Source: Batillaria attramentaria
Taxonomy: Eukaryota; Mollusca; Gastropoda; Batillariidae
Direction: 5' to 3'
Assembly: GCA_018292915.2 (NCBI GenBank)
Contig: JACVVK020000143.1
Span: 217,001 to 281,000, forward strand
Length of the DNA stretch: 64,000 nucleotides
Positions within the stretch are counted from its first letter, which is position 1, and each line of letters starts with the position of its first letter. This document shows, piece after piece, positions 36,001 to 51,500 of this stretch. The notes below the pieces were generated by a model that was not told the DNA's origin, ran no database searches, and saw only the letters and a program-made list of their open reading frames with translations. The position numbers were made by a program, and so were the translations under genes.

Positions 36001-39000
36001 AGTGACCAACACCTTACCTGTCTCTACACAAGACAGAAGTGACCAACACCTTACCTGTCTCTACACAACACAGAAGTGACCAACACCTTACCTGTCTCTA
36101 CACAACACAGAAGTGACCAACACCTTACCTGTCTCTACACAACACAGAAGTGACCAACACCTTACCTGTCTCTACTCAAGACAGAAGTGACCAACACCTT
36201 ACCTGTCTCTACACAACACAGAAGTGACCAACACCTTACCTGTCTCTCTACCATCCAACCATACATCTACACAACACAGAAGTGACCAACACCTTACCTG
36301 TCTCTACACAACACAGAAGTGACCAACACCTTACCTGTCTCTACACAACACAGAAGTGACCAACACCTTACCTGTCTCTACACAAGACAGAAGTGACCAA
36401 CACCTTACCTGTCTCTACACAAGACAGAAGTGACCAACACCTTACCTGCCTCTACACAAGACAGAAGTGACCAACACCTTACCTGTCTCTACACAACACA
36501 GAAGTGACCAACACCTTACCTGTCTCTACACAACACAGAAGTGACCAACACCTTACCTGTCTCTCTACCACCCAACCATACATCTACACAACACAGAAGT
36601 GACCAACACCTTACCTGTCTCTACACAAGACAGAAGTGACCAACACCTTACCTGTCTCTACACAAGACAGAAGTGACCAACACCTTACCTGTCTCTCTAC
36701 CACCCAACCATACATCTACACAAGACAGAAGTGACCAACACCTTACCTGTCTCTACACAAGATAGAAGTGACCAACACCTTACCTGTCTCTCTACCACCC
36801 AACCATACATCTACACAAGACAGAAGCGACCAACACCTTACCTGTCTCTACACAACACAGAAGTGACCAACACCTTACCTGTCTCTCGGCCATGACGCTG
36901 GTTTTCATGGAGGCCATGGACTCGTCTTTATCCTTCTGGTGTTGACGAATCATCTCCTCCATCTTTCTCTCCAGGTCACTACGCTGATCCTCCAGTGCCT
37001 GTAGTACAGTAACATACCGTTACACCAACATCACCAACCTGTGTTACAGTAACATACAGTTACACCATCATCACATCATCACCAAACTGTTACAGTAACA
37101 TACTGTTACACCAACATCACCAACCTGTGTTATAGTAACATACAGTAACAACATCTCCAACCTGTGTTACAGTAACATCATCACATCATCACCAAACTGT
37201 TACAGTAACATACCGTCATACCAACATCACCAACCTGTGTTACAGCAACATTCAGTACACCAACATCACCAACCTGTTACAGTAACACCAACATATGTTA
37301 CAGTAACAGTAGATCAACATCACCAACCTGTGTTACAGTAACATACAGTAACACCAACATCACCAACCTGTTACAGTAACACCAACATATGTTACAGTAA
37401 CAGTAGATCAACATCACCAACCTGTGTTACAGAAACATACAGTAACACCAACATCACCAACCTGTTACAGTAACACCAACATATACAGTAACAGTAGATC
37501 AACATCACCAACCTGTGTTACAGTAACATACAGTAACACCAACATCACCAACCTGTTACAGTAACACCAACATCACCAACCTGTTACAGTAACACCAACA
37601 TATGTTACAGTAACAGTAGATCAACATCACCAACCTGTGTTACAGTAACATACAGTAACACCAACATATGTTACAGTAACAGTAGATCAACATCACCAAC
37701 CTGTGTTACAGTAACATACAGTAACACCAACATCACCAACCTATGTTACAGTAACACCAACATATGTTACAGTAACAGTAGATCAACATCACCAACCTGT
37801 GTTACAGTAACATACAGTAACACCAACATCACCAACCTATGTTACAGTAACACCAACATATGTTACAGTAACAGTAGATCAACATCACCAACCTGTGTTA
37901 CAGTAACATACAGTAACACCAACATCACCAACCTGTTACAGTAACACCAACATATGTTACAGTAACAGTAGATCAACATCACCAACCTGTGTTACAGTAA
38001 CATACAGTAACACCAACATCACCAACCTGTTACAGTAACACCAACATATGTTACAGTAACAGTAGATCAACATCACCAACCTGTGTTACAGAAACATACA
38101 GTAACACCAACATCACCAACCTGTTACAGTAACACCAACATATGTTACAGTAACAGTAGATCAACATCACCAACCTGTGTTACAGAAACATACAGTAACA
38201 CCAACATCACCAACCTGTTACAGTAACACCAACATATGTTACAGTAACAGTAGATCAACATCACCAACCTGTGTTACAGTAACATACAGTAACACCAACA
38301 TCACCAACCTGTTACAGTAACACCAACATATGTTACAGTAACAGTAGATCAACATCACCAACCTGTGTTACAGAAACATACAGTAACACCAACATCACCA
38401 ACCTGTTACAGTAACACCAACATATGTTACAGTAACAGTAGATCAACATCACCAACCTGTGTTACAGAAACATACAGTAACACCAACATCACCAACCTGT
38501 TACAGTAACACCAACATATGTTACAGTAACAGTAGATCAACATCACCAACCTGTGTTACAGTAACATACAGTAACACCAACATCACCAACCTGTGTTACA
38601 GTAACCTACAGTAACATCATCGCCAACCTACATCACCATCATCTCAACACACCACACAGCCCACTCCCCATTCTAAAGTTAGTGTGTTTGTGTTACATTA
38701 CAGCAGTGTAACATTAACTCAACTGTGAGGTTTCTCACCTGTTGATACTGCAAGGTGACCTGAAGTTTCACCGCCCTCTCTGCCTCAGTCACCAGCTCCT
38801 GGTGACGTTCCATCACCGCCCTCTCCACCTCCGCCACTAACTCCTGGTGACGCTCCAACGTCATCACCTCCCCGCCCTCACTCTGAGTTGCCTGCTCCAT
38901 TGTTAGAGGGCGCTGCTGCAAGGACCGTAACTCTGCTTGTGTCCTGTCCCTTTCAGCATCAAACTCTGCTCTCAGCTGACCGAGCGTTTCTGCGGCTTTG

Positions 39001-39389
39001 GACCGTGACTGTTCCAGCAGTTGCTCCAGTTCCATCTTGTGTTCTTGTGCCAACTTCTCTCTCACCTCCTCCACCTGCCTCACTTGAACAGCCTGCATTT
39101 CTGCACGCAGTTTTTCCATCTCTGCAATTTTTTCTTCACCGGCTTGGCGCCGCTCCTGCTCCATTTTTTGCTGCATGTCTGTACGCGCGGCCTCCAGCTC
39201 CTGTTTGTGTTGCGTGCCCAGTCTCTCCAACAGCTGGTTAATCTCGCGCTGCTTGCTGGACGCAAACTCCTCCTCCAATGTAGCGCTCATCTTCTCCTTC
39301 TCGGCTACAAACCCTCGCACCAGCTCCTCCGACCGCACCTCTCTCTCCTGCTGCACCTGAATACACACACGCACGCACACACACACACA

Positions 39390-39441
<52 letters not shown>

Positions 39442-41020
39442 GCATTGTGCGAAAGGAATCTGTATTAAAATTAGTTTTAAGACTATTATAATAAGAGGGT
39501 AAGAACTGGTTTACAGGGAGTTCATAAAACAATCCTGTTACGTTACACTGGTATTTCACACACACACAGGGTGCTGAAAAGTTGATGAACAGACCTACCT
39601 CACCTGTTAAAGTAATACAGATCATCTATTTTACATGCATATTCATGTACGCGCCACACAGGAAGCAGACAGTAGTACATGTGCACCCGTAACTAGCGTT
39701 GTCAATTCCAGCACTATACCTGTCAACTCTAAGAAGGGAGAATGTTATATACTAATCCATAAAAATCAGAACACACTCACTTGTAGATTACAATGTGTAA
39801 GCTTGTCATCTCTACATGTTCTACATTACGACAAATTATCATATTTACATACATGTACAGACACACACATGCTATTTCTAGCTCTAATCATTTACCAGTC
39901 CCTAATAGTGTACATTTACCAGTCCTTATCAGTGTACATTTACCAGTCCCTATTAGTTCTACAGTTACCAGTCCCTCATTTAGTGTACATTTACCACGTC
40001 CCTAACAGTGTACATTTACCAGTCCCTAACAGTTGTACATTTACCCAGTCCCTAATAGTGTAACATTACCATTCCCTAACAGTGTACATTTTACCAGTCC
40101 CCCTAACAGTGTACATCTTACCAGTCCCCCCCTTCCTAACAGTGTACATTTACCAGTCCCTAACCAGAGTACATTTACCTAGTCCCTAACAGTGTACATT
40201 TACCAGTCCCTAACAGTGTATCATTTACAGTCCCTAACAGATGTACATTTACCAGTCCCCTAAGGTACATTACCAGTCCCTAACGTGTTACATTTACCAG
40301 TCCCTAACAGTGTACATACCAGAGTACATTTACCAGTCCCTAACAGTGTACATTTACCAGTCCCTAACAGTGTACATTTACCAGTCCCTAACAGTGTACA
40401 TTTACCAGTCCCTAACAGTGTACATTTACCAGTCCCTAACAGTGTACATTACCAGTTCCCTAACAGTGTACATTTACCAGTCCCTAACAGTGTACATTTA
40501 CCAGTCCTAATAGTGTACATTTACCAGTCCCTAACAGTGTACATTTACCAGTCCCTAACAGTGTACATTTACCAGTCCCTAACAGTGTACATTTACCAGT
40601 CCCTAATAGTGTACATTTACCAGTCCCTAATAGTGTACATTTACCAGTCCCTAACAGTGTACATTTACCAGTCCCTAACAGTGTACATTTACCAGTCCCT
40701 AACAGTGTACATTTACCAGTCCCTAATAGTAATAGTGTACATTTACCAGTTAACCCTACCTGGTGCAGTCTTTTTTCTGCCTGGTGCAGCTGCTCCTCCA
40801 GACGAGCGATCTCGGCTTCCTGTTTATCCATGGCGGCCTGCATCTCCGTGCGAATATGATCAGCCTCCAGCTCCGTCTCCAGAATACTCTTACTCTTTAT
40901 CTCCACCAGTTCCGCCTCGTGCTTCTCCTGCATGGCCAACAGTTCCTTCTGACTCGACTCACGTACCTGCTGCAGCTCCTTGTTGAGGTCGGCAATGCCA
41001 TGTGACACTTTCAGCATGCC

Positions 41021-41060
<40 letters not shown>

Positions 41061-44000
41061 GTTGATGCAGCAAACACACAACAGCTGATGTAGCAAACAC
41101 ACACACAAATATCACATGACAATTTATAGAAAATGGCCAATGTGATGTAACAGTTTCACTCTGTATGTCTAGGATCAGGAATACATTAGAAACAACAGCA
41201 ACTGATGCGCCGCACCTACAGTATCCTCAACAGCCAAAATCAACAAATCAATCAATCAATCAATTATTTGGATGTTTTCATCCACACCATGTGATAAGCA
41301 ATGCCTACTGTCACTGTGTCTTGGAAATGTGCTAAACAATAAAATAAAAACCACAAAAATGTCAATGGAAACTATATCAGTGATATACTGACAGCATTAA
41401 TGTGCCCCCCCCCCCCCCCCCCCCCAACACCAATCGCAAAACAAACATCACAACCAAAACACCAGAACTAAATGGATAAAAAAGGTTGTGAGTGCACGCA
41501 TCATCATCACCACCATCCTCCTCATCATCACCACCACCATCACGTTACCTGTTGAAGTTCCTCGATGTGTCGATTCTTGGTGTCCAGCTGAGACTCAAGC
41601 CCGCTGACGGTCACCTGACTGCTGTCCCTCTCTTGGTTCAACATGTCACCATGACAACGCTCCATCTCCTCCACAAATGATGTGCACACACTGAGAACCG
41701 AACCCTCCACCTCCGACACTGCACGAGTCACCATACTGCGACTATCCATGACTGCGCCCCTGATACTCGCCAAACTATCCTTCAGCACACGTACATCCTT
41801 ATTTAACATGGTCTGTAGCTGTGCTGTTTTGTCCACTGAGGCGGCCAGTTTGTTTTGCAAGGCACTGACTTCCGCTTCCAGCTGAGTGACACGTTGTGTC
41901 TTTTCCACCAGCATACTGTCCACCTCACTCTCTTCCTTGTCGGACGCTGACGGTTTGGGCGGCGAGTCCGTCATGGAGGAAGGCATGGAATCCTCGATGT
42001 AAAAGTCGGCTGTGGTGAACTCTTGCGAAGTTTCCACATCTGGCGAAGTATCGGAAGTAGCTTTACCGCGCCGCTTGCTGCGAGGTTTGCGATCGGTGAG
42101 ACTCTCGTGACTAACAGCATCGCTGTCGGACGACTTGGTAGGCTCTTGATCACCGGATGAGAGGAGCTGACCGTCACCGCTACCCTCCTGTTGTTGATGT
42201 CGCTCCTGCCTTACACCACCACCCTCCGCCCCAACAACTTCTCCTGTCTGAGGCGACGACGACATCACACTGACAGTAATTGTGCTCATGGCTGCTGAAT
42301 TGACCTGTCATACACAGGACAGATTTCTTTCAGTACATCCTCAACAGCATCAGAAACAAGTATTTTAAAGACTGTATCTAAAGAAAAAGATCTGAAAACT
42401 GCAAGCAGAAGTAACAAGACAAACATCAATGAAAGGAACAAGAGAACTGGTCAAGGAAGAAGAGAACTGCGTGTACAAGGCAAGTCAAAACCTACCTCAG
42501 CAGTGAGGGTCTCTGACAAGCACTCTGGCACGGTGAACTGTTCCTGAAGAGACAACGCCAGACGGTCATCAACCGACATGCGCCTCTCTCCCTGTCTCTC
42601 CTCTTGGTAGCTTAGCGACAACCGGTCACGCTCCGCTGGCTCAAACAACAACACACCAAGCGCGTCATGGCCTTCGAGTGAGCCGCTGACGGAGCGCGTG
42701 GTGGACATGACTGACTGAGCCACAGAGATCATGGACTGGGTGACAGCAGTGGTGCGAGGTTCGGATCCGCCATCAGCAGCTAGTGGAGTTTGGAAAGAGG
42801 ACGCCATGCCAGGCGAGCCAGTTTCACTTGGAATTCTGACAGAAAGCACAGCCAGGTAAAAGTTACAAAACCCAACGGACGATGGATACAGCAATAATAA
42901 CAAACGAACACTATGACCAACAGGCCCAACGGATGATGGATACAGCAATAATAACAAACGAACACTATGACCAACAGGCCCAACGGATGATGGATACAGC
43001 AATACACTGTAATGACAAACGAACACTATGACCCAGGGCCCGTATGTAGAACTCGAGGTTAATTTAACCCATGGCTACGGGCCTAACCCAGACTAGGACA
43101 AAAGAAACCCCAAAACAACATTAAATAAAAAAAGGAAGTGAAGAAAGAAAGACAAAAATCCTTCTATAACGGCATAGGCATCTTGCTGGAATGGACCTGC
43201 TTCCTCATTTAAAACAAAAAACAACAGAAAATTTAACCCTAGAGCTAGTTTAGTTCGAGGTTAGACTCTAACCCGGGGCTAAACTCCCTAACCCTGACTT
43301 TTACATGCGGGCCCAGGTTTGTATCTCCTCACAGGATCACTTGTTCACCTGTTCCCTAGCAAACATCTCAACCTGCCAAACTTCCAGGCACCAAACTCCA
43401 GACTTGGATAGCGCAAAGAGGAAAGTGTGTGGGAATGTGTGGGAACGGGAACATAATTGTATTGCAGATCTAGGTTCATTAAGTCCATCTTCAACAGTGC
43501 TGCCCCCTTTACATGTGTCGGTGGTGCCAGAGAAGGAAATAACTTTGTCAGCCACAATGGTAATGAGAAAGGCAAGTCATGTAAAGTGACTATAGGTAAC
43601 TGACTCAACATGTGACTACCCTACCTCAACATGTGACAACATTATATCCACATCTGACTACCGTACTTCAACATGTAACTACCATATCTCTGTATCGGAC
43701 CACCGTACCTCAACACATGACTACTGTACCTCAACATGTGACCACCATACCTTTACAGATGACTACTATGCCCCAGTGCCTGAATACTGTACCTCAACGC
43801 GCAATTACTGTATCCCAACATATGACTACCATACCTCAAATACCTGACTACCGTATCTCAACACCTGACTACCACACCTCAACATCTGACTCAAGTACCT
43901 TACCACATTCGTGAGTTTGAATCCTGGATGGGGCCAAATATATGTGCTGGCCTTTTCTCAATGCCCCGGTTTTTTTATATCACCTATATGTGGTGGAAAA

Positions 44001-45516
44001 TGACATTCAACTCCCAAACACCCACCCACCCATGACTAGCGTACCTCAACAGATGGCGTAGTTCCGGCACAGCCTGTCCAACAGCACCAACATCAGCCTG
44101 TGATATACATGGCAGCGACCCGTCAAATTCCTTCGGAGGCTCCGTCTGAAGCAGAAACACAAGCCTGTAGTTATAAAAGGTCCTGATGTTGATACATGTA
44201 TGTTGAAATAGTTACAATTTGATCGGCCGACCACCGATCCCTGAATCCCTGAAAGTGATCCGTCATTTCTTACAGACAGTACCGGTAGCCATTTTCTTTT
44301 CTGTCACTACGGCTGCTGGCAGATTACATCTTTAACCCTGGTAGTGCTGCGATCAGGGATATTCCGGGCTACCTCTTGTGTTTTTTTTTTCTGCATAAGA
44401 CAAATTAATTCAGCAAGGCCAGAGCTAAGAAACATCCTACAGTCCATACATCCTGGACCGGGCAAACAGTCCACACATCCTGGACCGGGCAAACAGTCCA
44501 CACATCCGGGACCGGGCAAACAGTCCACACATCCGGGACCGGGCAAACAGTCCACACACCCGGGACCGGGCAAACAGTCCACACATCCGGGACCGGGCAA
44601 ACAGTCCACACATCCGGGACCGGGCAAACAGTCCACATCCGGGACCGGGCAAACAGTCCACACATCCGGGACCGGGCAAACAGTCCACACATCCGGGACC
44701 GGGCAAACACTCCACACATTCGGGACCGGGCAAACACTCCACACATCCTGGACCAGACAAACACTCCACACATCCTGGACCAGACAAACACTCCACACAT
44801 CCTGGACCAGACAAACACTCCACACATCCTGGACCAGACACTCCACACATCCTGGACCAGACAAACACTCCACACATCCTGGACCAGACAAACACTCCAC
44901 ACATCCTGGACCAAACACTCCACACATCCTGGACCAGACAAACACTCCACACATCCTGGACCAGACAAACAGTCCACACATCCTGGACCAGACAAACAGT
45001 CCACACATCCTGGACCAGACAAACAGTCCACACATCCTGGACCAGACAAACACTTCACACATCCGTTCTTTCCAAGACAGCTTCTTTCACAAGTTACAGC
45101 ATGCATATCGCAATCTTTCTCATTTTTTTTGGCATGAAAATTCCCCCCATTTTTTCAGCATCCGGCCCCTCCACCCCCTATCCAGCCCCTCCACCCCAAT
45201 CCGGCCCCTCCACCCCAATCCGGCCCCTCCACCCCAATCCAGCCCCTCCACCCCAATCCAGCCCCTCCACCCCAATCCGGCCCCTCCACCCCAACCCTCT
45301 CAAGTATTCAGCGTTCATAATTTCAGTACTGGTGGATCTTGAATGTTGAATTTTTTTGGAATGATCCATTTATTCATCCTTGGGCAAAATTCCTGATGTT
45401 CTCTGGCACATTTATACTGAAAAATGAGAAGGATTACAGTAAATATTGGCACCTGCACTAGCTCTTTCTCTTGTTTACTTGCACACACACCCACATACAC
45501 CCCCCCCCCCCCACCC

Positions 45517-45575
<59 letters not shown>

Positions 45576-48500
45576 ACGCAGATCTTGTGTACTGTGTACA
45601 ACATGATAACTCACTGCAAACTTTGGCACATTGTCCCTGAATCCTGTGAACATTTTTTGCAGGAAGTGGGATCCTGGAAAAGAAATGTTATGATCATTAT
45701 TAACACTGTGTCATCACATCTAGCAATATGAAGAGAAATGTTAGGATCATTACTAACACTGTCATCACATCTAGCAATATGAAGAGAAATGTTAGGATCA
45801 TTATTAACACTGTGTCATCACATCTAGCAATATGAAGAGAAATGTTAGGATCATTATTAACACTGTGTCATCACATCTAGCAATATGAAGAGAAATGTTA
45901 GGATCATTACTAACACTGTGTCATCACATCTAGCAATATGAAGAGAAATGTTAGGATCATTATTAACACTGTGTCATCACATCTAGCAATATGAAGAGAA
46001 ATGTTAGGATCATTACTAACACTGTGTCATCACATCTAGCAATATGAAGAGAAATGTTAGGATCATTACTAACACTGTGTCATCACATCTAGCAATATGA
46101 AGAGAAATGTTAGGATCATTACTAACACTGTGTCATCACATCTAGCAATATGAAGAGAAATGTTAGGATCATTACTAACACTGTGTCATCACATCTAGCA
46201 ATATGAAGAGAAATGTTAGGATCATTACTAACACTGTGTCATCACATCTAGCAATATGAAGAGAAATGTTAGGATCATTATTAACACTGTGTCATCACAT
46301 CTAGCAATATGAAGAGAAATGTTAGGATCATTATTAACACTGTCATCACATCTAGCAATATGAAGAGAAAATACAGAAAGAGCAACAAGAAATAAAGTCA
46401 TTACACTTACCAAGCAACTCCCCCCTCCCCCCCCCCCCCCAACACCTTTACAACTAAAGAGAGGAATGTTGCCAAACACACAGTAGTGAAGGGAGGGAAG
46501 CAATGTCTGACCGTATTGACGAGTGAAAGACTTGCGGCGCTGCATTTCCTTTTTGTGTTGACGACGGGATTCTTGAGATACCTCCACCACCCACTGCAGC
46601 AAAACAACAACACATACACAATGACTGGCAGCAAAATAACAACACATACACAATGACTGGCAGCAAAACAGCAACACATACACAATGACTGGCAGCAAAA
46701 CAGCACCACATACACAATGACTGGCAGCAAAATAACAACACATACACAATGACTGGCAGCAAAACAGCAACACATACACAATGACTGGCAGCATAACAGC
46801 AACACATACACAATGACTGGCAGCAAAATAACAACACATACACAATGACTGGCAGCAAAACAGCAACACATACACAATGACTGGCAGCAAAACAGCAACA
46901 CATACACAATGACTGGCAGCAAAACAGCAACACATACACAATGACTGGCAGCATAACAGCAACACATACACAATGACTGGCAGCATAACAGCAACACATA
47001 CACAATGACTGGCAGCATAACAGCAACACATACACAATGACTGGCAGCATAACAGCAACACATACACAATGACTGGCAGCATAACAGCAACACATACACA
47101 ATGACTGGCAGCATAACAGCAACACATACACAATGACTGGCAGCATAACAGCAACACATACACAATGACTGGCAGCAAAATCAATACTCTAGACCAGATT
47201 AACACCTAATAAACAAATGAACAATGACTGGTACAAATAATGTAAGATAAACATCAGATAAACAAAGAAATGGAGATGTAGATCTGATAAGCACCAGCTA
47301 AAGGACGATGTACATCAGACAACAACAGCAACCAACCATCCACACCTAGTTACCTGCTGATTTCATCGCACGCACATACACACAATCGGAACTAACATGT
47401 ACATGTACTAATAACCCTGATAACTAAGTAATATGTAGAACAAGACGTGCCCAGCTGGATATAGTGGGATGCCCCTCTTCAACACAGCAATATGAAAAGA
47501 TGCGAGCCAAAAACCTGACCACACGAGACAGGAGAATCCTCAGAGAGTACCGACAACATTAGTTCATACAGAAACGTCTGAGTGACAGTGTGGCATTGGG
47601 CGGTGAGTGACTACTCACCTTCATGTAGTGCTGGGAAAACAGCCTGGCGGTGAGTGACTACTCACCTTCATGTAGTGCTGGGAAAACAGCCTGGCGGTGA
47701 GTGACTACTCACCTTCATGTAGTGCTGGGAAAACAGCCTGGCGGTGAGTGACTACTCACCTTCATGTAGTGCTGGGAAAACAGCCTGGCGGTGAGTGACT
47801 ACTCACCTTCATGTAGTGCTGGGAAAACAGCCTGGCGGTGAGTGACTACTCACCTTCATGTAGTGCTGGGAAAACAGCCTGCGACGCACGACTTCCACTA
47901 TCATTGAGGCGTACGCCATGGGCGCAGTCTCCACCTGATGCAGTAAACCAGCGCGTGTTTTGATACGATCCACGTTGTCATGGTACAGCCACAGTTTGTT
48001 GTCCATTGAGTTGACCGTGCGCTGGACGTACATCACCCACCTACACAACCAAAAGCAACGTGCATGTCTACACTCTCTACTTCTACTGTAGTTGTATTTC
48101 CACATCACAAGCAGTCAATGAGTCATGAATAACATCACCTCCCAAAAAAAAAAACAATCAGAGCAAAACATGCATCTTTCAGTGTCACATCTCATTCGTA
48201 CTCATCACAAGAGAATGTCAGCAGAAAAACAGCCTAAACGGGCACCAGATGAACTTAAAGGAGCGCTAGATTAACCCAGATAATCATCATAGTTTAAAGA
48301 AGCGCTAGATTAAGCAAGAAACTCATCATAGTATAAAGAAGCGCTAGATTAAGCAAGAAACTCATCATAGTTTAAAGAGGCGCTAGATTAAGCAAGAAAC
48401 TCATCACAGTCAGGCGCTAGATTAACCCAGAAACTCATCATAGTTTAAAGAGGCGCTAGATTAAGCAAGAAACTCCTCATAGTCTAAAGAAGCGCTAGAT

Positions 48501-51500
48501 TAACCCAGAAACTCATCATAGTCTAAAGAAGCGCTACATTAACCCAGATAATCATCATAGTCTAAAGAAGCGCTAGATTAACCCAGATAATCATCACAGT
48601 CTAAAGAAGCGCTAGATTAAGCAAGAAACTCATCATAGTTTAAAGACGCGCTAGATTAACCCAGATAATCATCATAGTCTAAAGAAGCACTAGATTAACA
48701 TGATAGTCTACCTGAGACGCGTGTGCAGGTTGGCTGACAGCTCCTCTTTGGCCGCAGTACATTTACGTTTGATATCCCGCAGCTTCTTGTGATTGGACAA
48801 CATCTGTGTCAGCTGACGCTTGTGGGAGGAGCAGAGGTCAGGCAGAATACTGTTATCCTTCAGGTCGGAGAGTCGAGTCTGGTTCTGCACGAATCCCTGT
48901 GGGTGAGAAAAACACTGCACGTCAGGCATTAGCAACAGTTGTGTGTGTCTGTGATAATGTACTTACAACTAGGAGCTCCGTCTTGCACAAAGCATAATAA
49001 CGGTGCATCAGTATAAATAACATATGGTCAATGTTTAGAACATAATCATGAATTACACAGATTCAACGTCAGTTCAGACAAACAAGACAGACCACAGCAA
49101 GGACTCACCTTGTTACTTGCCAGACAAAAGAAATCAAACTCTCATAGTCGAAATTCATCGTCTGATCCTTCCACCCAGCAGTAGCTATTAGTTTATGTGA
49201 CATAGTTACTACTTCAGTTTGAGAGAGCGACAAGTGCAGTAGTCACCTGTGTTTACTAACTTCAGTTTGAGAGAGCGACAAGTGCAGTAGTCACCTGTGT
49301 TTACTAACTTCAGTTTGAGAGAGGGACAAGTGCAGTAGTCACCTGTGTTTACTAACTTCAGTTTGAGAGAGCGACAAGTGCAGTAGTCACCTGTGTTTAC
49401 TAACTTCAGTTTGAGAGAGCGACAAGTGCAGTAGTCACCTGTGTTTACTAACTTCAGTTTGAGAGAGGGACAAGTGCAGTAGTCACCTGTGTTTACTAAC
49501 TTCAGTTTGAGAGAGGGACAAGTGCAGTAGTCACCTGTGTTTACTAACTTCAGTTTGAGAGAGCGACAAGTGCATAGTCACCTGTGCCATGTGGTGTTGC
49601 TCCTCCAGCAGTTTGCGAGCGGTGGACATGAGCTGATCAAGGCCGTACAGACGATCCTCCAATCCCTTCACTTCTTTCATCTCTGGCGCCTGTGTGTAGT
49701 TAGTTGCGTCCGTGATCTCCCCGACAACTTTCTCTTCCAGCGCCTCGTTCATCTGTCAACCACCACACTTGAACTGGTCAGGCATCACAGTAAAATACCA
49801 TGATGCTTTCTTTAAAACGATGGTTCCCTGATTGATATTGCTGCCGAAACACTAAAACAGCGTCCAAGTGAAAAAAATCCACCAACCACCAACTGAAGTA
49901 GTGTGTGGTGTCACGGTTCACTGTGTAGCGTGACAGTTCAGTGTGCAGAGTCATATTTCAGTGTGTAGTGTCATGGTTCAGTGTGTGGTCTTACAGTTCA
50001 GTGTGCAGTCACATTTCAGTGTGCAGCGTCACAGTTCAATGTGTAGGTGCATTGTCAAGGTTCAGTGTGAAGTGTCACAGTTCAGTATGTATTGTCACGG
50101 TTCAGCGTGCAGTGTCACGGTTCAGCGTGCAGTGTCACGGTTCAGCATGTAGTGTCACTGTTCAGCGTGTAGTGTCACGGTTCAGTGTGAAGTGTCACTG
50201 TTCAGCGTGTAATGTCACTGTTCAGCGTGTAATGTCACTGTTCAGTATGTAGTGTCACTGTTCAGTGTGTAGTGTCACTGTTCAGTGTGTAGTGTCACTG
50301 TTCAGTGTGTAGTGTCACGATTCAGTGTGTAGTGTCACTGTTCAGCGTGTAGTGTCACGATTCAGTGCCCCTCACCTGCATGGTGCCAGTGTGTAGATTG
50401 TTGATCACATCCTCCATACGGTTCTTTGGATCCTGAACACAGTAAACAATCATCATGACGCATCACACTAACAACACTTGACACAGCACAAACACATTTC
50501 ATCACACGACATAAAAAGCTTGCAACATCAAAGATGTTACACAGAGCGCTCCAATCAGTCCACACACAATGTACGAAAAGATAAATGTGGAGATTTAATG
50601 AACTAAAAACCAAAACAAACAAAGAAAGCATTTGTGGATAGAGAAGAAGAAGTGTGTTCACCTGTGTGTTTATCCAGGAGTAGAGCGTCACCTGACCTTT
50701 GCGCTGCGTGTGTGACTGAGCATCAACTGAAGTTTGTGACTGAGTCACCGACCCCTGGTCCTGTGCTCCCTCCAGACATGTCAACACCGGGATCTTCTCC
50801 AGCAACACCAGCGTCTCCGGGATCCTGCAGTATATGAGTGGTCATGTCAACATCAACAACAACTAACCCTGACCGACAGTGGGATCTTCTCCAGCAACAC
50901 CAGCGTCTCCGGGATCCTGCAGTATATGAGTGGTCATGTCAACATCAACAACAACTAACCCTGACCGACAGTGGGATCTTCTCCACCAACACCAGCGTCT
51001 CCGGGATCCTGCAGTATATGAGTGGTCATGTCAACATCAACAACAACTAACCCTGACCGACAGTGGGATCTTCTCCACCAACACCAGCGTCTCCGGGATC
51101 CTGCAGTATATGAGTGGTCATGTCAACATCAACAACAACTAACCCTGACCGACAGTGGGATCTTCTCCACCAACACCAGCGTCTCCGGGATCCTGCAGTA
51201 TACGAGTGGTCAAGTCAACATCAACAACAACTAACCCTGACCAACACCGGCATGTTCTCCACCAACACCAGCGTCTCCAGATCCTGCAGTACCAAGTCCA
51301 CATCATGCGAGCAACACACAGCAAACACTGATGATGATATTTCTCATATCCCAATCATGACAGAGCTACAACAGATCTATACAGCAACATAAACATTCGG
51401 ATGGCAAACGTCTTACTTCTGTACTTTCCTCATAATTAATGTGTCGGTAGTCTGATAGAAAATTTCGCTGTATGAATTTAGGCCAACTAAGAAATATACA

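Noticed and set aside
44307..45342. Long ORFs on both strands (CVDCLPGPG and THPGPGKQS repeats)
   Set aside because: 27-bp array, open on both strands for the same reason.
45315..45440. Possible RB1CC1 exon reading YKCAREHQEFCPRMNKWI
   Set aside because: Exon 13 joins exon 14 in phase and matches the human protein without it; the open frame is chance.
46228..47205. Cys/Val-rich ORFs of 230-325 codons
   Set aside because: Translations of the 32-bp array in all three frames; only the end of one contains a real exon (exon 12).
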